A DNA stretch of 51,430 nucleotides from Lingula anatina (lineage: Eukaryota > Brachiopoda > Lingulata > Lingulida > Lingulidae): positions 308,359 to 359,788 of the forward strand of contig NW_019776157.1 of assembly GCF_001039355.2 (NCBI RefSeq), read 5' to 3'. The notes beneath the pieces are model-generated. The model was not told where the DNA came from. It was given only the letters and a program-made list of their open reading frames with translations, and did no database searches. Within the stretch, counting starts at the first letter, position 1. Each line of letters starts with the position of its first letter. This document shows, in pieces, positions 1-12,400 of this stretch. The position numbers were made by a program, and so were the translations under genes.

Positions 1-115
1 TGGAAGTATAGCACCTGACATATCCATAATCGCCTTCAAGTATACTACATCTATAAGTCAAATAAGCACCTTGGTGGAAACCACTCATTCATTATTAAAT
101 GTATAACAACATTAC

Positions 116-1046
116 CTTCATGTCCTCTTCCCCTGCCTCTCTGGTTCCCAGCAGGTGTTTGGGTTGGAACACATCTTTATACCCCTTCCTCAGATATTCA
201 ATGAAGCTCTCTCTGTGCTTTAGAACTGTTGCATCCAATGTTTTCAGCTCCTCTCGGTTCAGGGTCTCAAATTCTCTGCATGGACACTTTGAGTTGTGAC
301 ATTCTCTACAGTACCTGAAATGAAAAAAATATACATGTGATGATGTGGGTGGTTTTAGTCAAAATCTGATATAATTATTACAACTATAAACATTAGAAAG
401 TTCATTTCAGGATATCCTTTCCTGTACCAACTACTGGATGGTCACGAAAGATGGCTCTGTATCTGTGGAGTGATTAACCATTCATTCAGAATGAGTTAGT
501 GCGCACTAGCCCATGCACACTTACTCCATTAGGACTCTTGCTGAATGCAATCAGATTAACAGATTTAGATGCCTCCTGTTGTTCCCAACATACTTGCTAT
601 AATCACCAGCTTCTTTGAATTCTACGTAATGCCAGGGATTAAGGGGCATGTCGGTTCTTAATCTGATTTCATGAAGTTGGTGCACACTAACTCATTCTGA
701 AAGGCCCCCAAGTTACTGAGTGATCTACAAACACATGGTAACAGATCCAAAATGTTCTGGGTCAGGCACTCCCCAAAGCCAGAAGGAAATTCTTCTAGAA
801 TAATTCCAAAACTAGTCAAAATGTTACCAAAGTTTACCTTTCATCTGCTTGGCATTGCTTATTGTTGTTATTACGCCTGATGTAGATCTGTTTGTGAGAG
901 AAAGGCATGGCATGTTGGGGGCGCACTCTCATCATCTTCACAGCATCCTCCAAGTGAATTCTGGTTAGTGTGGCCTTAAAGTGAGCAAGCAAGCTCTCCC
1001 TGTCCAGCTTTCTCTTTGCTGCACTACCTTTTGATCTTTTTGGCAT
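116..1046 (-). CDS. Unrecognised Cys-containing protein, N-terminal two coding exons (partial)
   Basis: Two coding exons are visible on the minus strand. Exon a (1046 down to 838) starts at the ATG of MPKRSKGSAAKRK. It follows a 3' splice site at 1059-1060, so an upstream 5'UTR exon is expected. It ends at a GTAAAC donor. Exon b (314 down to 116) has a CAG acceptor and a GTAATG donor. The exons join in phase at an Arg codon, giving about 136 residues before the next intron, and the gene continues off the left edge. The N-terminus is strongly basic. Residues 71-82 read YCRECHNSKCPC, a Cys/His cluster that could bind zinc, and the rest is charged and probably helical. I do not recognise the family and assign no function. 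Matching splice phase and open reading across both exons support a real gene. Confidence 0.7.
485..701. mobile_element. MITE-like element with ~22-bp terminal inverted repeats
   Basis: The left end (485-506) reads TTCAGAATGAGTTAGTGCGC and the right end (680-701) is its reverse complement with about one mismatch. The element is about 217 bp, non-coding, and lies in the intron of the leftmost gene. Its core (about 525-640) is related to sequences near 1158-1330 and, inverted, 10570-10770. No clear target-site duplication was found. Confidence 0.65.
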
Positions 1047-1157
1047 CTTGGGAAGTTTCTGAAACAGCAGGCATCTACAGAGTAAAAAAAGTTTTGACAA
1101 GAGCTTTTTTATATTCCCTAATTGGTATCTGAAAACCTTTTTTATATCAAATTATAG

Positions 1158-1330
1158 GGCCAATTCCCAATGAAACTATTGACCTACATAGATCAATCCA
1201 TCTCCAAGGGGATCCTTACTGAATGCAATTGGATTCACACATAAACACGCCTCCTCATGCTCCCCATATACTCTTTTTATCACCAACTTTTCTGTATTCT
1301 ACTCAACACCAGGAGGAAGCATGTTATTTA
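1158..1330. repeat. Dispersed repeat family, copy 2
   Basis: The start GGGCCAATTCCCAATGAAAC and the following ~150 bases match the reverse complement of about 10600-10770. The inner part (GAATGCAATTGGATTC, then GCCTCCTCATG and TTCTACTCAACACCAGG) also matches the core of the element at 485-701. It is non-coding. Confidence 0.55.
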
Positions 1331-2646
1331 AAATTAATTTAAAAATCATATGGGGGAACATACTGAAAATGCGTGATAATATATTTTTCCTTTTTCCTTC
1401 AATGTTACAAAGCAGTCAAATTCAAGGAAGAGAGCTAAGAAAAATAATAATACTGCAGGGTACATGAGAGAGAAAGGTGGAGGGAGCTAGGGAGAGAGGA
1501 GAGACCTTTTCTTATTAAAAAAAAAACAACAAAAAAACAATAAAACTTAAAAAAAAAAAAAGCTCATTAAAGAGATATATGGTTCAGAGAGATGCAATTT
1601 TCCATTGCTAAATCATTAACTAAAAAGTTGGTATTTCAGTCTGTTCTTTCACCCTTCCCCCCAAAAAAATTATTTAATTCATTCAAAACCTGTGTCTTTT
1701 AATTTGGCTCAATAATTTTTTTCTTTTTTAATGCACTAAAAACATGGAAATGGGACACACATGTTCCACATAAAGAAAAATCACCTCTGTTTTGGTACAA
1801 TTAATCTTCTTCCATAAACAAATAAAATGGACTTGTTTTCACTTTGATGTTGGTGAAGTAATCTCTTTATCTCTGGTTGGAGACTGGCAGTCATGGTCCA
1901 CTGACTGTTAGTAAATCAGTCCCAGATGTTACATAACACAATCTTTTGGGTATTCATCAGATTTCACAAGCACATTTCAGGTTAGAAAACCTTTCTCTTG
2001 GATCAACAACTTCCTAACAAAGGACAAACCTTCTCAGTAGTTTTTTAAGCAAAATTTACTTGAAGCGGGACTGAGGTAGTTGGGGAATTGGTCAAGAAGG
2101 TACGTCAACATAAGCCGAAATCTCGTCTCATATTACTCAAGATGAAACGTGCAACCAACAAGTAGCTCTGTATCACCAAGTTTATTTTTCAATGGCCACG
2201 TCGGAACCTCCAAGACCAAAAAAGAAGCGCAAGTTATTCTCTTGTTGCAAAAACCTCAACACCAAAACTGTGTGTAATTTAGTTCTTATCTGAATCTGAA
2301 ACAACTTGATAACTTTATAAGTCGATGACCTTACAATTTACATTGTTGCTTTCTGAACTCGTAGCTTCGATAACATTTGGTGTTTCACACACGAATCGCA
2401 CCCGACACTAAGTTCACTACATGTATATATATATAAGCTAGGTCGCCAACTGTTCATACTTGTAAACAAGCTCCGCAGCTTGTTTGTATTTAAATAAAAA
2501 GACCATCTTACAAATATCAGTTGCCTTTACTCAGATTTTACCCTGTTTCTCGTCTTTTCCCAATCTTCTGACAGATATCCACCCAACAGTCACGGTTCGT
2601 CTGCAAGCATGTGGTTCGTCATAAAACTAGCGGGAGGACAACCAAA

Positions 2647-2676
2647 GTCACATGACAAAACACCAAGTCATGTGAC
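2647..2676. promoter_or_regulatory. Inverted pair of extended E-boxes upstream of the PPM1H-like gene
   Basis: GTCACATGAC (2647-2656) and its exact reverse complement GTCATGTGAC (2667-2676) lie 10 bp apart, about 90-120 bp upstream of the start codon. This 10-mer matches the extended E-box bound by MITF/TFE and USF-type bHLH-zip factors in animals. Function is inferred from position and symmetry only. Confidence 0.4.
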
Positions 2677-2693
2677 CAGCCTTAGGTGTCAAA

Positions 2694-2711
2694 ATGGCTG
2701 CTTCCGTTTGA
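2694..2711 (+). promoter_or_regulatory. Short upstream ORF in the putative 5' leader of the PPM1H-like gene
   Basis: An ATG in AAAATGGCTGC context opens a five-codon ORF (MAASV, then TGA), 55 bases before the main start. If the transcript begins upstream of 2694, ribosomes would meet this uORF first. AAAATGGC is also a common YY1-like start-site motif, so it may instead mark the transcription start. Confidence 0.35.
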
Positions 2712-2766
2712 TCGTGTCACACGCTTTCGTTTTGCTTCCTGGTCAGGCGTGTATTTATCAGCCACA

Positions 2767-4981
2767 ATGCTAAATCGGTTTAAAAGCGTGGTGGAGAATG
2801 TGATGGGTGGCATTCAGTCCATACCTCACAATACAGAGAAGGCGGGGAACCCAGAAAGTTTGGAAATTAAGTACGCGTACGCTCGACCGGACTTTCTTCA
2901 ACTAACACACGAAGAGGTACACGTATCAGCGGATCATGCTTCGCGACCTATATTGGTGCCTAGGAGTATTGAGCGCCTTCCTTGGAACGCAGGATATGCA
3001 GAGTAAGTCCACTCAATATTCACCTCACGAAAGGACAAGGGGAAGAGAATGTAATAGATGCCTTTTCTTCTTCACTTACGTGGTTTTGAATGTTTATTTA
3101 CTTTCTTTTTGTTTTGTTACATCTTATCACAAGCAGTGTACCTCTTAGCATTATGTATATTCGTGATTTGGGGTTAATGTATCACACAATAAGTTGGTTT
3201 CTGATGTGTGATCTTGGTTAACTTTTATTTAATTGTGTGTTTGTAGGCTTTCTGATTCAAAATGTGGGTCCATTTTTAAAATACATTTTTAGCAATTCCA
3301 AAATATTAAAATATTCGCAGTTTTTCTTAAAATATTAAAAAAATATAAAAAAGAAAAAGTTAACATTTTGAAGTATTTGGTGATCTTATAAATGGAATGA
3401 TAGATTTTTCTCAAGTGATGTGTTTGAAGTAAAAGTATAAGTATGTTACGAAAACACTTCCTTATATAGTAAAGCCTCAATATACCAGGATCTAACCCAG
3501 CTTCATGTTTCTCAGTGTATACTTCACTTTTCCTATTTTTTCCATTGCAAACTCAATAGAAATTCAATTTCATTTAAATTTCAAATATACAATGTTTTAA
3601 AGAAAGCCTACAGTATGATAATCTGATAAGGGCCTTGTCACTATCTTCCTTCTCTCTGTGACATACTGGTACTAATATTTTAATCATGATAAAACTTTTT
3701 GCCAGAAAAAACTTTCAGATTTCCTTAGTTTGTATTATTGATTATTTTAGATGAAGTGCAATTGTTTACAAATGTTGCTTTGTTTTGGCATTGGAGATAA
3801 AAACAGGAAAAGATTTATGGAATAAACAAGAGGTTACACAAGGGAAAATGGATCGTAATTGTTTTATTCTTATCTTTACCCTGGGGCTGTCCCTGATTTA
3901 TTACTTCTCTGGAATATTATTACATATTATAACATTTTGCACATGAGTATAACAGGGTACAGTGAATGACACTCTATATGAAAACCAAATCTACTTAAAA
4001 ATCCACCATATAGTCCTTTCTTCTCCATAATTGATGGCAGTGAGTTTATATTTAATAACATTTACTTTGCACCAATTTTCACTTGAAAATATTGTAACAA
4101 ACCTGTCGCTAGACTTGGATTGTCATATGAAGTAAATACAATGCATGCTCTATATTCATTTGGTCTATACCCAGTATACATAAGGTTCAAGGTTTGCCTT
4201 GCGCATTTTGTCATTTTGGAAAATGTCTTTTAAGACAATAAATATGTTAGATTAAAAAAAAGTCAAGGATCTTCAGTATTGTGCTGAAGAGGGCCAGTAA
4301 TCTCATGTACATGTATGAGCTACAGAAGTACAGCAGACTGTTCTTACAATGTTGAGTAGATTTTATCATTGATCTATTCTAAATCCCATAGCAACTCGCA
4401 GTGAGGAAATTATATAACAGAACATTCTACTTAACACAAATTGTAATGTTCAGCTACTCCTTACAGCCCAAAGGTTTTTCAACTATTGGAACTATTATAG
4501 TACAGTACTTATTATACTCAACATCACAGCTGGATTATTTTCTTCTTAGATTATCCAGAGGCATAGTGCATACACTGTGCATACTTAAAAGTGAAGGATG
4601 TTTCTACTGCTGCTGAAAAAAATGTATTTTCGCATGAAAAAGAATCCAATACCTCTTCAGTGTAGGTCAAGTTGTTTTCCTATGAATGTGTCTTTTAGAT
4701 TGGAATTTGATAGAGTATCTAAAGCCAGTGAAGTAATAAGACTTGTTGAGGATACCATGTAAGTTTTATTTATTTATTGTATTTCAGGCCAAAATCCAGA
4801 GTTTGGAAATTATTCACAAAATTCAAACAAAATTGATAACTTACAGTATTTATCTCAAAGCAATGTTTGCTAGTTATATTGTTCTAAAAAAGATTATTTG
4901 AAAGTTTGAAAAGTGGATGAAGGACGTGTTCCAAATATTTGCATGTGAGCTACTGATCATGAACTAATATATCTTGAAAAG

Positions 4982-5034
<53 letters not shown>

Positions 5035-8000
5035 TAGTATAACTGAAATAATTTTTGAGCTTGTAATTTAGGAATAAAAGCAAACTGAACTGAGCCAGTA
5101 AGGATCTGCCACATTCAGGGTAAACTTAAAGCTATAATCCAGATAACACAAATCTATAAAGACATGAAGACACTTATCCCATTCGGATGATCTTTGCATT
5201 TGATGTTAGCAGACATGCCAAATCAATGTGCAAATACAGCATAAGAGCAGATTTGATGGGTCTGCAGTATATACGACACTTTCTCACAAAATGTAAATAT
5301 AATTGTAACAGTATGTAGTTAAATGGAACTATGTTTACTATACTGTGTGAGCTATACCATGTACATGTAATTGTGTACTATATGTCAAGTGGCTTCACTA
5401 TGACCCTTCATCATGGCTCCTCGTTTTTATTTATTCAGTCATAGTTTGTTTGTTTTTTTTTTTCATATAAAACTCATAGTATTTGGGGGTAAATATTATG
5501 ATGGTGATTTTGGTTGAAGTCAGAAGTTTTTATGTATATATGACTGATATTACATCATGAAATGACAGAATATTAAACAGTGGAATAAACAGTGTTTCAA
5601 ATTTCTTGGATATTTTTTATCCCTACATTTACTAGTATTTGGTTCATAGAGGACTAGTGTCCTTTATTCATTGTCAATGTTTTAAAGCTTCTAAACTCTG
5701 ATTACTAGTTATTTTCTTACTCTTATGTTTTTATTTATGTATTTATTAAATTAATATGTCAGAAAAGAATTTGGTAGAATTTGAGGCATTTAACTATTCA
5801 CTCATTAATCCTTTATTTGAATTGAGCTTAAATTTAACTTTGAAAAGAAAATAGAGACAAACAGTTTATTTCATAAAATTGAAATATGCAATATATTATA
5901 TTCTTTTGTTCCTTTCTCAATTTTCAATTTGACATAATTCCCCATTAACTTAAGACACAAAATAAATCTGACACAATTTTATAGGCAATAAAGACACGAA
6001 TAAATGAAGATTGATCACCAGTTCTCATTTATTTTACAATTTCACAATGAAAAGTTGTTAATATTCACTATCTGTATGAGGGAGCCAGGCTATTGCGTCC
6101 TGGTTTCACAGGCTTACTGAAGAGTTCATATTATGTTACCAAATAGACACAGCAGTGTAATCAGATAAAATTCTGATATTAATACAGGAATTGCTGCAGA
6201 CTAGGTTATCATGCGCTATACAACATGTAAAGACCCGACCAGTCCAGTTGAGTCTAGAAATAGACCAGAGGCATGTTTACATTTTCTTGGCACAACACTT
6301 CAAACCCTTTTTATAAATTGTAAATTTGACTGTAGTCTGACTGATGTTAAAAATATCCAAATTAAATAGGAATCCTCACTGCACCTAAAAATTTGAAAAG
6401 TTGTGTTTTACAATCCTGTCATTTGGGATACGTATATATAGTATTCCTCACCTAAGTTAGTTCTTGTGTGAACATGCTTGATTTAGTCACCCTGGGTCAC
6501 ATGATGTGATTTAGCTATTATAATATTTACGTTGAAGATTGAGGTGTATTCAGTTAATGTTGAAACCAACATTGGGGTATTTTTGCCAAAACCCTTAATT
6601 TTGGCCGAAAACCAAATGCCCGATTTTATGGTTTTACTACTTATAATTTGTAGATTTAACATCATGTTTTGTGTCGTTACATATAGAGAGAAGACTCAGT
6701 TTAAAATGTTTCATGCAGTTTGAGTTAACACAACTTTTATATTCAATTTGTTAGCAAATGTGAAGCTTTGTTATAATTATGATCATTTTATAAACCAAGT
6801 TACAAAAAATTATCATAATACATGTATTATTTATAGTAACTACTGTTCCATATACATGTAGCTCCACAACAGCAATTTGAAACCAAATAATTACGTCTCT
6901 GGTTCTTAAACTATCTGAGATAAAGAGTAATACCATTCTGTCTGCTTCTACTCTCTAATCACATCCGCGTAGTTGTTTGCTGCACATAATCCATTTGTTT
7001 TTCTATCTTACATCAGATGCCCATTACATGGCCATTTAAAGAGGCTCTACTCCTTCCTGCCCCATCCCCTTCCAAAAAAAAAAAAAAAAAAAAAAATGAA
7101 AGATTTAAAAAATAAACAAATAAATAAATGAATAAACATTAATTTTTTTTTATGTTGTGACCTTTGAATAACTTGTGTAAGAGTTTAAATAAAGTTTACA
7201 CAAAATGTTTGCCAGAGGTTATAATATTAAGAGTAATAAATCAATGTGTAGGAGGAGTTTTTCGTTTTTTACTTTTTATTTTTTAAAAATGCCCACTACC
7301 CTCCCCTCCTCCCTAAAAAAAACCAAGGCATGTTTGATCAAAATATTGTATTAGTCTGGAGTGGAAACCCATTAAAGAATAGTCATGTTTGGAACTCCAT
7401 GACTTTGAACTAAAAGAAACTCATTCAATAATACTAGCAAGGACAGACTAACATTATTGGATTGCAAAGAGTTGTGATAATGTTGTGCCGAGTGGCTGCA
7501 TTAGTTTCGTTATCTGCACTGGGAAATACAGTTACTGTAAAGAAAGTTACCTCCTATTGAATTAAACTTCCACTTTCAGCACTTCAATCACTCATCAAGA
7601 TACATTATGTATGTCTTTTCACTACACAATTGATATAGGATGGACTTGCCTTAAGATGTCAACTCGGTTCAGTGGGAAGGGTATTAAGGTCCCTTGTCGT
7701 TAAGGTAATGGATCAATAACAATCACTGGGTATGCAGTGGTTATAATTACTGGGAGAATGATTGTATTTTCACATGCAATGATAGACAGAGAACTTAAGA
7801 TTATACTGAGATTCATACCCAGGCCTCCCAAACAGTTACAAAGCATAATAACAATGCCTTGACAACAACTCCAAAACCATGCCACACAAACCATTGTTAA
7901 GATTTTGAGTTTTTATCTAGACTCTGTAGGTGCATGTTCACATAGTAACTATTTGGGATGCTTGATTTAGGATTTTACATTGGTAGGAAGGAAGGCAAGG

Positions 8001-9401
8001 ATGGGGGGGGGGGGGGAGGGGGGGGGGGGAAGGAGCACAGGGCTAAAATGATGTTTGCCTTTTTTTTCTTGAATTGGTAAAAGTTTTTATTCAGGATTAA
8101 TGTCAGAGTGACAGGTTAATAGCTGTGACAGACTTTGCATGAAAGGCACACTCAGAATTCATCTGGTTTAAAACGGAAATGTCTATTGAATCAAAGCACA
8201 TTGCAAATGGAGACAATTGAGGAGATTGCATATATGGACCCCCTAGCCCCTTAAAATTTTCAATTTAATAGGTTTTGGAGATTTCTTTATCAAAACAAAT
8301 AAGCTGTTGTGATTGAATTTAGTATAATATGACTTAAATAAACCGACATACAACTTTTACTCAAAATTTTCCAATTGCCTGTCTCCTAATTTAAATTGCA
8401 TACAGTTCTCAGGATTTTCTTATTACATGTAGTCTCACCCTCAGTTATGGTAGTTGCATGCAGTCAGTTGAAGTAGATTGCTTAACCACATACTATGGCT
8501 TCTGTGAAATTCTGCAGTTAGAGAGAAGGTTTTGATTTCATGACATTGAAGGAAAGAAATTTAGAAGCAGTAGAGGGTATTTGCAGGTGATTAGATATTA
8601 CAAAAGGAATGAAAAAAAAAGTGCATGTAGCTCCATTCTGTTTTGTTCTGCACCATTTACAGGTAGTTCATTGGTACAAGTTTTTAAAAATTATTTCATT
8701 GAATCATGTCATGCTCTCAAAGAATCAGTACAAGTTATTTTTTCTGACAGACTTTTTTTGTGTATGTGATTAATTGTTTGTGAAATAAAATTTTCCTAAA
8801 TGATTACTTTCGACTTTGACATTGTTGTTCCCAGAAAAAAAGGGTAGTCTAAATAAGTATGTACAAATAGAAATAAGAAATAAGCTTTGAAGTCCAATAT
8901 GCTATATGCTAGAATAGCTATCAGCTTTGAGGTTGTATAGTGCAGTTATTTAGAAATAAAAATCTTTTTTATAAGTTGGAGTTCAGCTCAGTACACTGCG
9001 CCCTGTATTGATCCCAAGTTTGCTGTGAACTGATGCATATACAGGCTGTCTGTCAGGGAAAGTCAATAAGATTTCTACTGCATTGCTGCCTCCTCATACT
9101 ACACCCCGTTGGAACCCTTTGGTACATCTCTGTGTAGAAAACCTAGTGTGTTCAACTGAGGTCTTGAATATGTGAGTGTGTGGCAGTTGCAATGAATGGG
9201 TGTGCAGGCCCATATAGCCAACAATTTCAAAGGGGGAGAGGCTCTTTTTCTAAAAAAAAAAATTGGACCTTTAACCAAGACACCTTTGTGTACCCGGATC
9301 AATTTTTATTCAGAGCGGGCCTTTTTCTGGCAAAAAGGGCAGCTTATTCTAATCCCACAACCCCCCCCCCCCCAAACTGGTACACAGGTCTGGTGTGCAT
9401 G

Positions 9402-9437
<36 letters not shown>

Positions 9438-12400
9438 TGCATGGAGAAGAGGGCATGTGTGTGTATGTGGTAGTATATGTGCATTTGTGCATGCATGGTG
9501 ATGGAGACCTAGAAGTTTTCAACTGTGTGCAGGCAAAGCTTTACTACTTTTCTCCCTGGAATTCTAGAGATGCTTATCACTGTGGAAAATGTATGATATG
9601 ATTAAGTCAATATAAGTTATAAATATTGATTTTGCAAGTGTAAATTGAATTAACTATGTTACGATAAGTGAAAATACAGTTAGAAAAATTACTTTTATTA
9701 ATTTGTAAAACAAATTTTTTATTTTGTTAATATTCTATTCCATTAAAAAAAGAAAAAATAGAGAAGATAGGTGCCAAATTATTTTTACACCAAATTAAAT
9801 GCAAAATAAGAATATTTTGAAATGGTCAATATTTTTGTCCTCATTCAAATTGTACTCTTCTCAGGGGCAGATTTAGCACGTCTTCTGGGTCTTCTAGAAG
9901 ACGGTCAAATTTTCAAGTTTACATTGACGGGTATCCAATTTTTTCTGTCGGAAGACGGTCAACAATGGAGGATGGACCAACAAAGATAATTTGGAAGACT
10001 GTCAGAAAATATTTCTGGATCCCCCCCTGCTTCTAACCCCAAGTTTCAGGATATTTTGGGAACTCATTTCAGTAATTGAAAACAACATAAGGGTGGTGGT
10101 CATAAAGGTGAACTTAGAAAGATTGGGTGAAGTCTTTCAGCAACTGACAAATGTGTGTACAGTTGGTTGATCCTTGGGTTTAATAATTCAGCCAATCATT
10201 CAACAAATGAATGATTTAAGCTGTTCCTGCTCAAAAAGAGTGCTGTAATCAGTTCTACAGATATTGATAAATTGAATTGTGTGGATGCTGGGGAATAATC
10301 TACGTTCAGATATATGTAACGTATTCATCATTTAAAAGGTCAGGGATAGTTTAAAGTGATAATTCTGTAGATGATTTATTTGATCGGTGGTCAGCAGATA
10401 TTACTTTTTCAGTGCTTCAAACCATTCCCTGGATTTATTATGAGTTACAGTATCTATACTCACCCCTGAAGAAAAAAAGCGACATATGGCTTTGTGTTTT
10501 TGCCCCATATTGTTTATCCTTTGACCCAAAATAAGCACTTTTTATATTACATGACATGTGCCAAAAATGGAGGAACAAGTTAATTCTACCCCTTGTGGAA
10601 GCTTCCTCCTCACACTTGGCGTTCAGTAGAATAAAGAATACCTGGTGTTTATATATGAGTATGTTGGAAATGAGGAGGCATGTTAACCTGATTGTATTCA
10701 GCAAGAGTCCCCTCAGAGTTGGAATGATCTATATAGAAAGATAGTTTTATTGGGAATGAGCCCTAAGCTTAGACTTGTGCTGACTTAATTACCAGTCTAA
10801 AGGGCCAGTTAAATCCTACTTGTAAAGTAGCTAGTTAATAATTTAGATATAATGTCTAGTTCATTAAGTTAATTTAGTAAATCACAGCCAAGCTAGGAAA
10901 GTAAGAACAGCTCCTACCAGATGCACGAAGACTTTTAAATTGCTTCTGTTTAATCACTTTGCATCTGGTGATGGCATTTGGACTTAAACTGATATAAATC
11001 TGTCTGAACACTCTTTTTGTCCACAATACAGTTGCTTTAGATTAGTTTGAAAAGTAATAAATATCAGCATTATGTGGTCCTAAAGAGAAGTTTAGAAATG
11101 ATTTTTTCTTCTGACAAGATATATGGAGCAATATAATTCTCTGTACGAAGGATCTCCTATTGATTGACCTCTGTTTTAAAAGAACTGCTCATGCTGAGAG
11201 ATATGTATTTATAAATTTGGCATTGTTCACACAGAGCCATGATGGACCACATCTAATAAGGACTGAGGTCCCCTATTAAAAAATGCTGTATTATAACATT
11301 ATTCCTCCTACATTCAGTTTCTTTGCTCACCAAAATGTAAATATGTCCATGGTGATGCCCATGCAGGCACTGGTGTGTCTGGTATAATTACAGTTAATTA
11401 ATGGTCTTAATTATAATTGACTTAGTTATATTCTTTGATTTAATTACACTGACATATAAATATACAGGGTGTCTCAATATTGATGGAACCCACAAATATA
11501 ATGATTTGGCAAGTAACTGAGACAAGATTACATGTCCTGGAAGCTGATATAATAATTAGACTAAAAAAAAAACAAACATTGATTCAATGTTTGATGTCTC
11601 TAGCTCAAATGTTCGAAATGACTGGAGAAATGATCAAAGAGGATCCTGACTTTCTTGTTGATGTGTGGTAGTGTCAAAGCAAACTTCTGGCTCTGTGGAC
11701 TTGTCAGTAGCAAATCATTGTTTTTGTTTTTTTAATTGTTATTATATCAACTTCCAGAACAATTAATCTTGTTTCAGTTATTTTTCTCAGATATAAATCA
11801 TTATCATATTTGTGGGTTCCATCTATATTGAGACCCCCTGTAATTCAACTCAAGGTAAATTCAAGTACATGTATGTATGCATGTATTTATTGTACAAACT
11901 ATGTTTTGTTTTTGCTGTTATAAACCCAGCAAAATAATTCATTTATTTGATGACTACAGATTTGTCTTGGTTCAAAGTAGTCTAAATTTTTGGTCTCAAA
12001 GTTTAGTCTGAAGATCATTTTCTAGGCTTAAGCTCAAAAAGATGAAACAAAAATCTTTATATAATCTTTCAAAGATACAGTAGACTGGTGTTCATTTTGA
12101 GCTTTAGTTTACTGTAACCAGGGCCCTTTTGTAATGATTTCAATTTAGTATTTTCATTCTTTTTTTTTCCTTTGCAGAGTGATCAATGGAGGAAAGAGTA
12201 AATACAATGAAGACCAAGCCAAAGCTGTACAATTCATGTTGAAGCCACCCTGTGTACAACCAAATTCTGAAGACAACCGTGTACTTAGCAAGAAGAAGAC
12301 AGAGCCAGTGGAACTGAAGCACATTACAACAACTGTAAGGTGGAAAAGATAAAAAGGAATCAGAAGTAGTCTTTAGTAAAATGAAAATAAAGGCCTGACA

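Larger units (their letters stand above)
1059..2766. other. Intergenic divergent promoter region
   Basis: This 1.7-kb stretch separates the minus-strand gene on the left from the plus-strand phosphatase gene. It holds a copy of the repeat family (about 1158-1330), A-rich low-complexity tracts around 1518-1562, a short perfect hairpin at about 2465-2486 (9-base arms AAACAAGCT/AGCTTGTTT), and a pair of E-boxes just before the phosphatase gene. I see no other coding exon with good splice sites. Confidence 0.5.
3003..12177 (+). other. Intron 1 of the PPM1H-like gene
   Basis: This 9.2-kb AT-rich intron has a GTAAGT donor and a TTTGCAG acceptor. It holds microsatellites, homopolymer runs, a possible SINE remnant, a hAT-like element, a dispersed-repeat copy and a Tc1/mariner-type MITE, listed separately. 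I found no additional exon that fits the phosphatase frame. Confidence 0.7.

Noticed and set aside
2465-2486. Perfect 9-base-arm hairpin AAACAAGCT...AGCTTGTTT as a terminator
   Set aside because: Intrinsic terminators do not apply to an animal nuclear gene, and it lies upstream of the gene. Chance or a small regulatory palindrome.
4692-4760. Possible extra phosphatase exon after a TTTTAG acceptor
   Set aside because: It has an acceptor and a GTAAG-like donor, but its phase and sequence do not fit between GYAE and VINGGK, which join perfectly without it.
7484-7560. tRNA-like string GTGCCGAGTGGCTGC
   Set aside because: No cloverleaf can be completed: no matching acceptor arm or B-box at the right distance. 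At best it is SINE debris.
9180-9501. Two overlapping plus-strand ORFs of about 100 codons
   Set aside because: Much of their length translates a poly-C and a (GT)n microsatellite; no splice or domain support.
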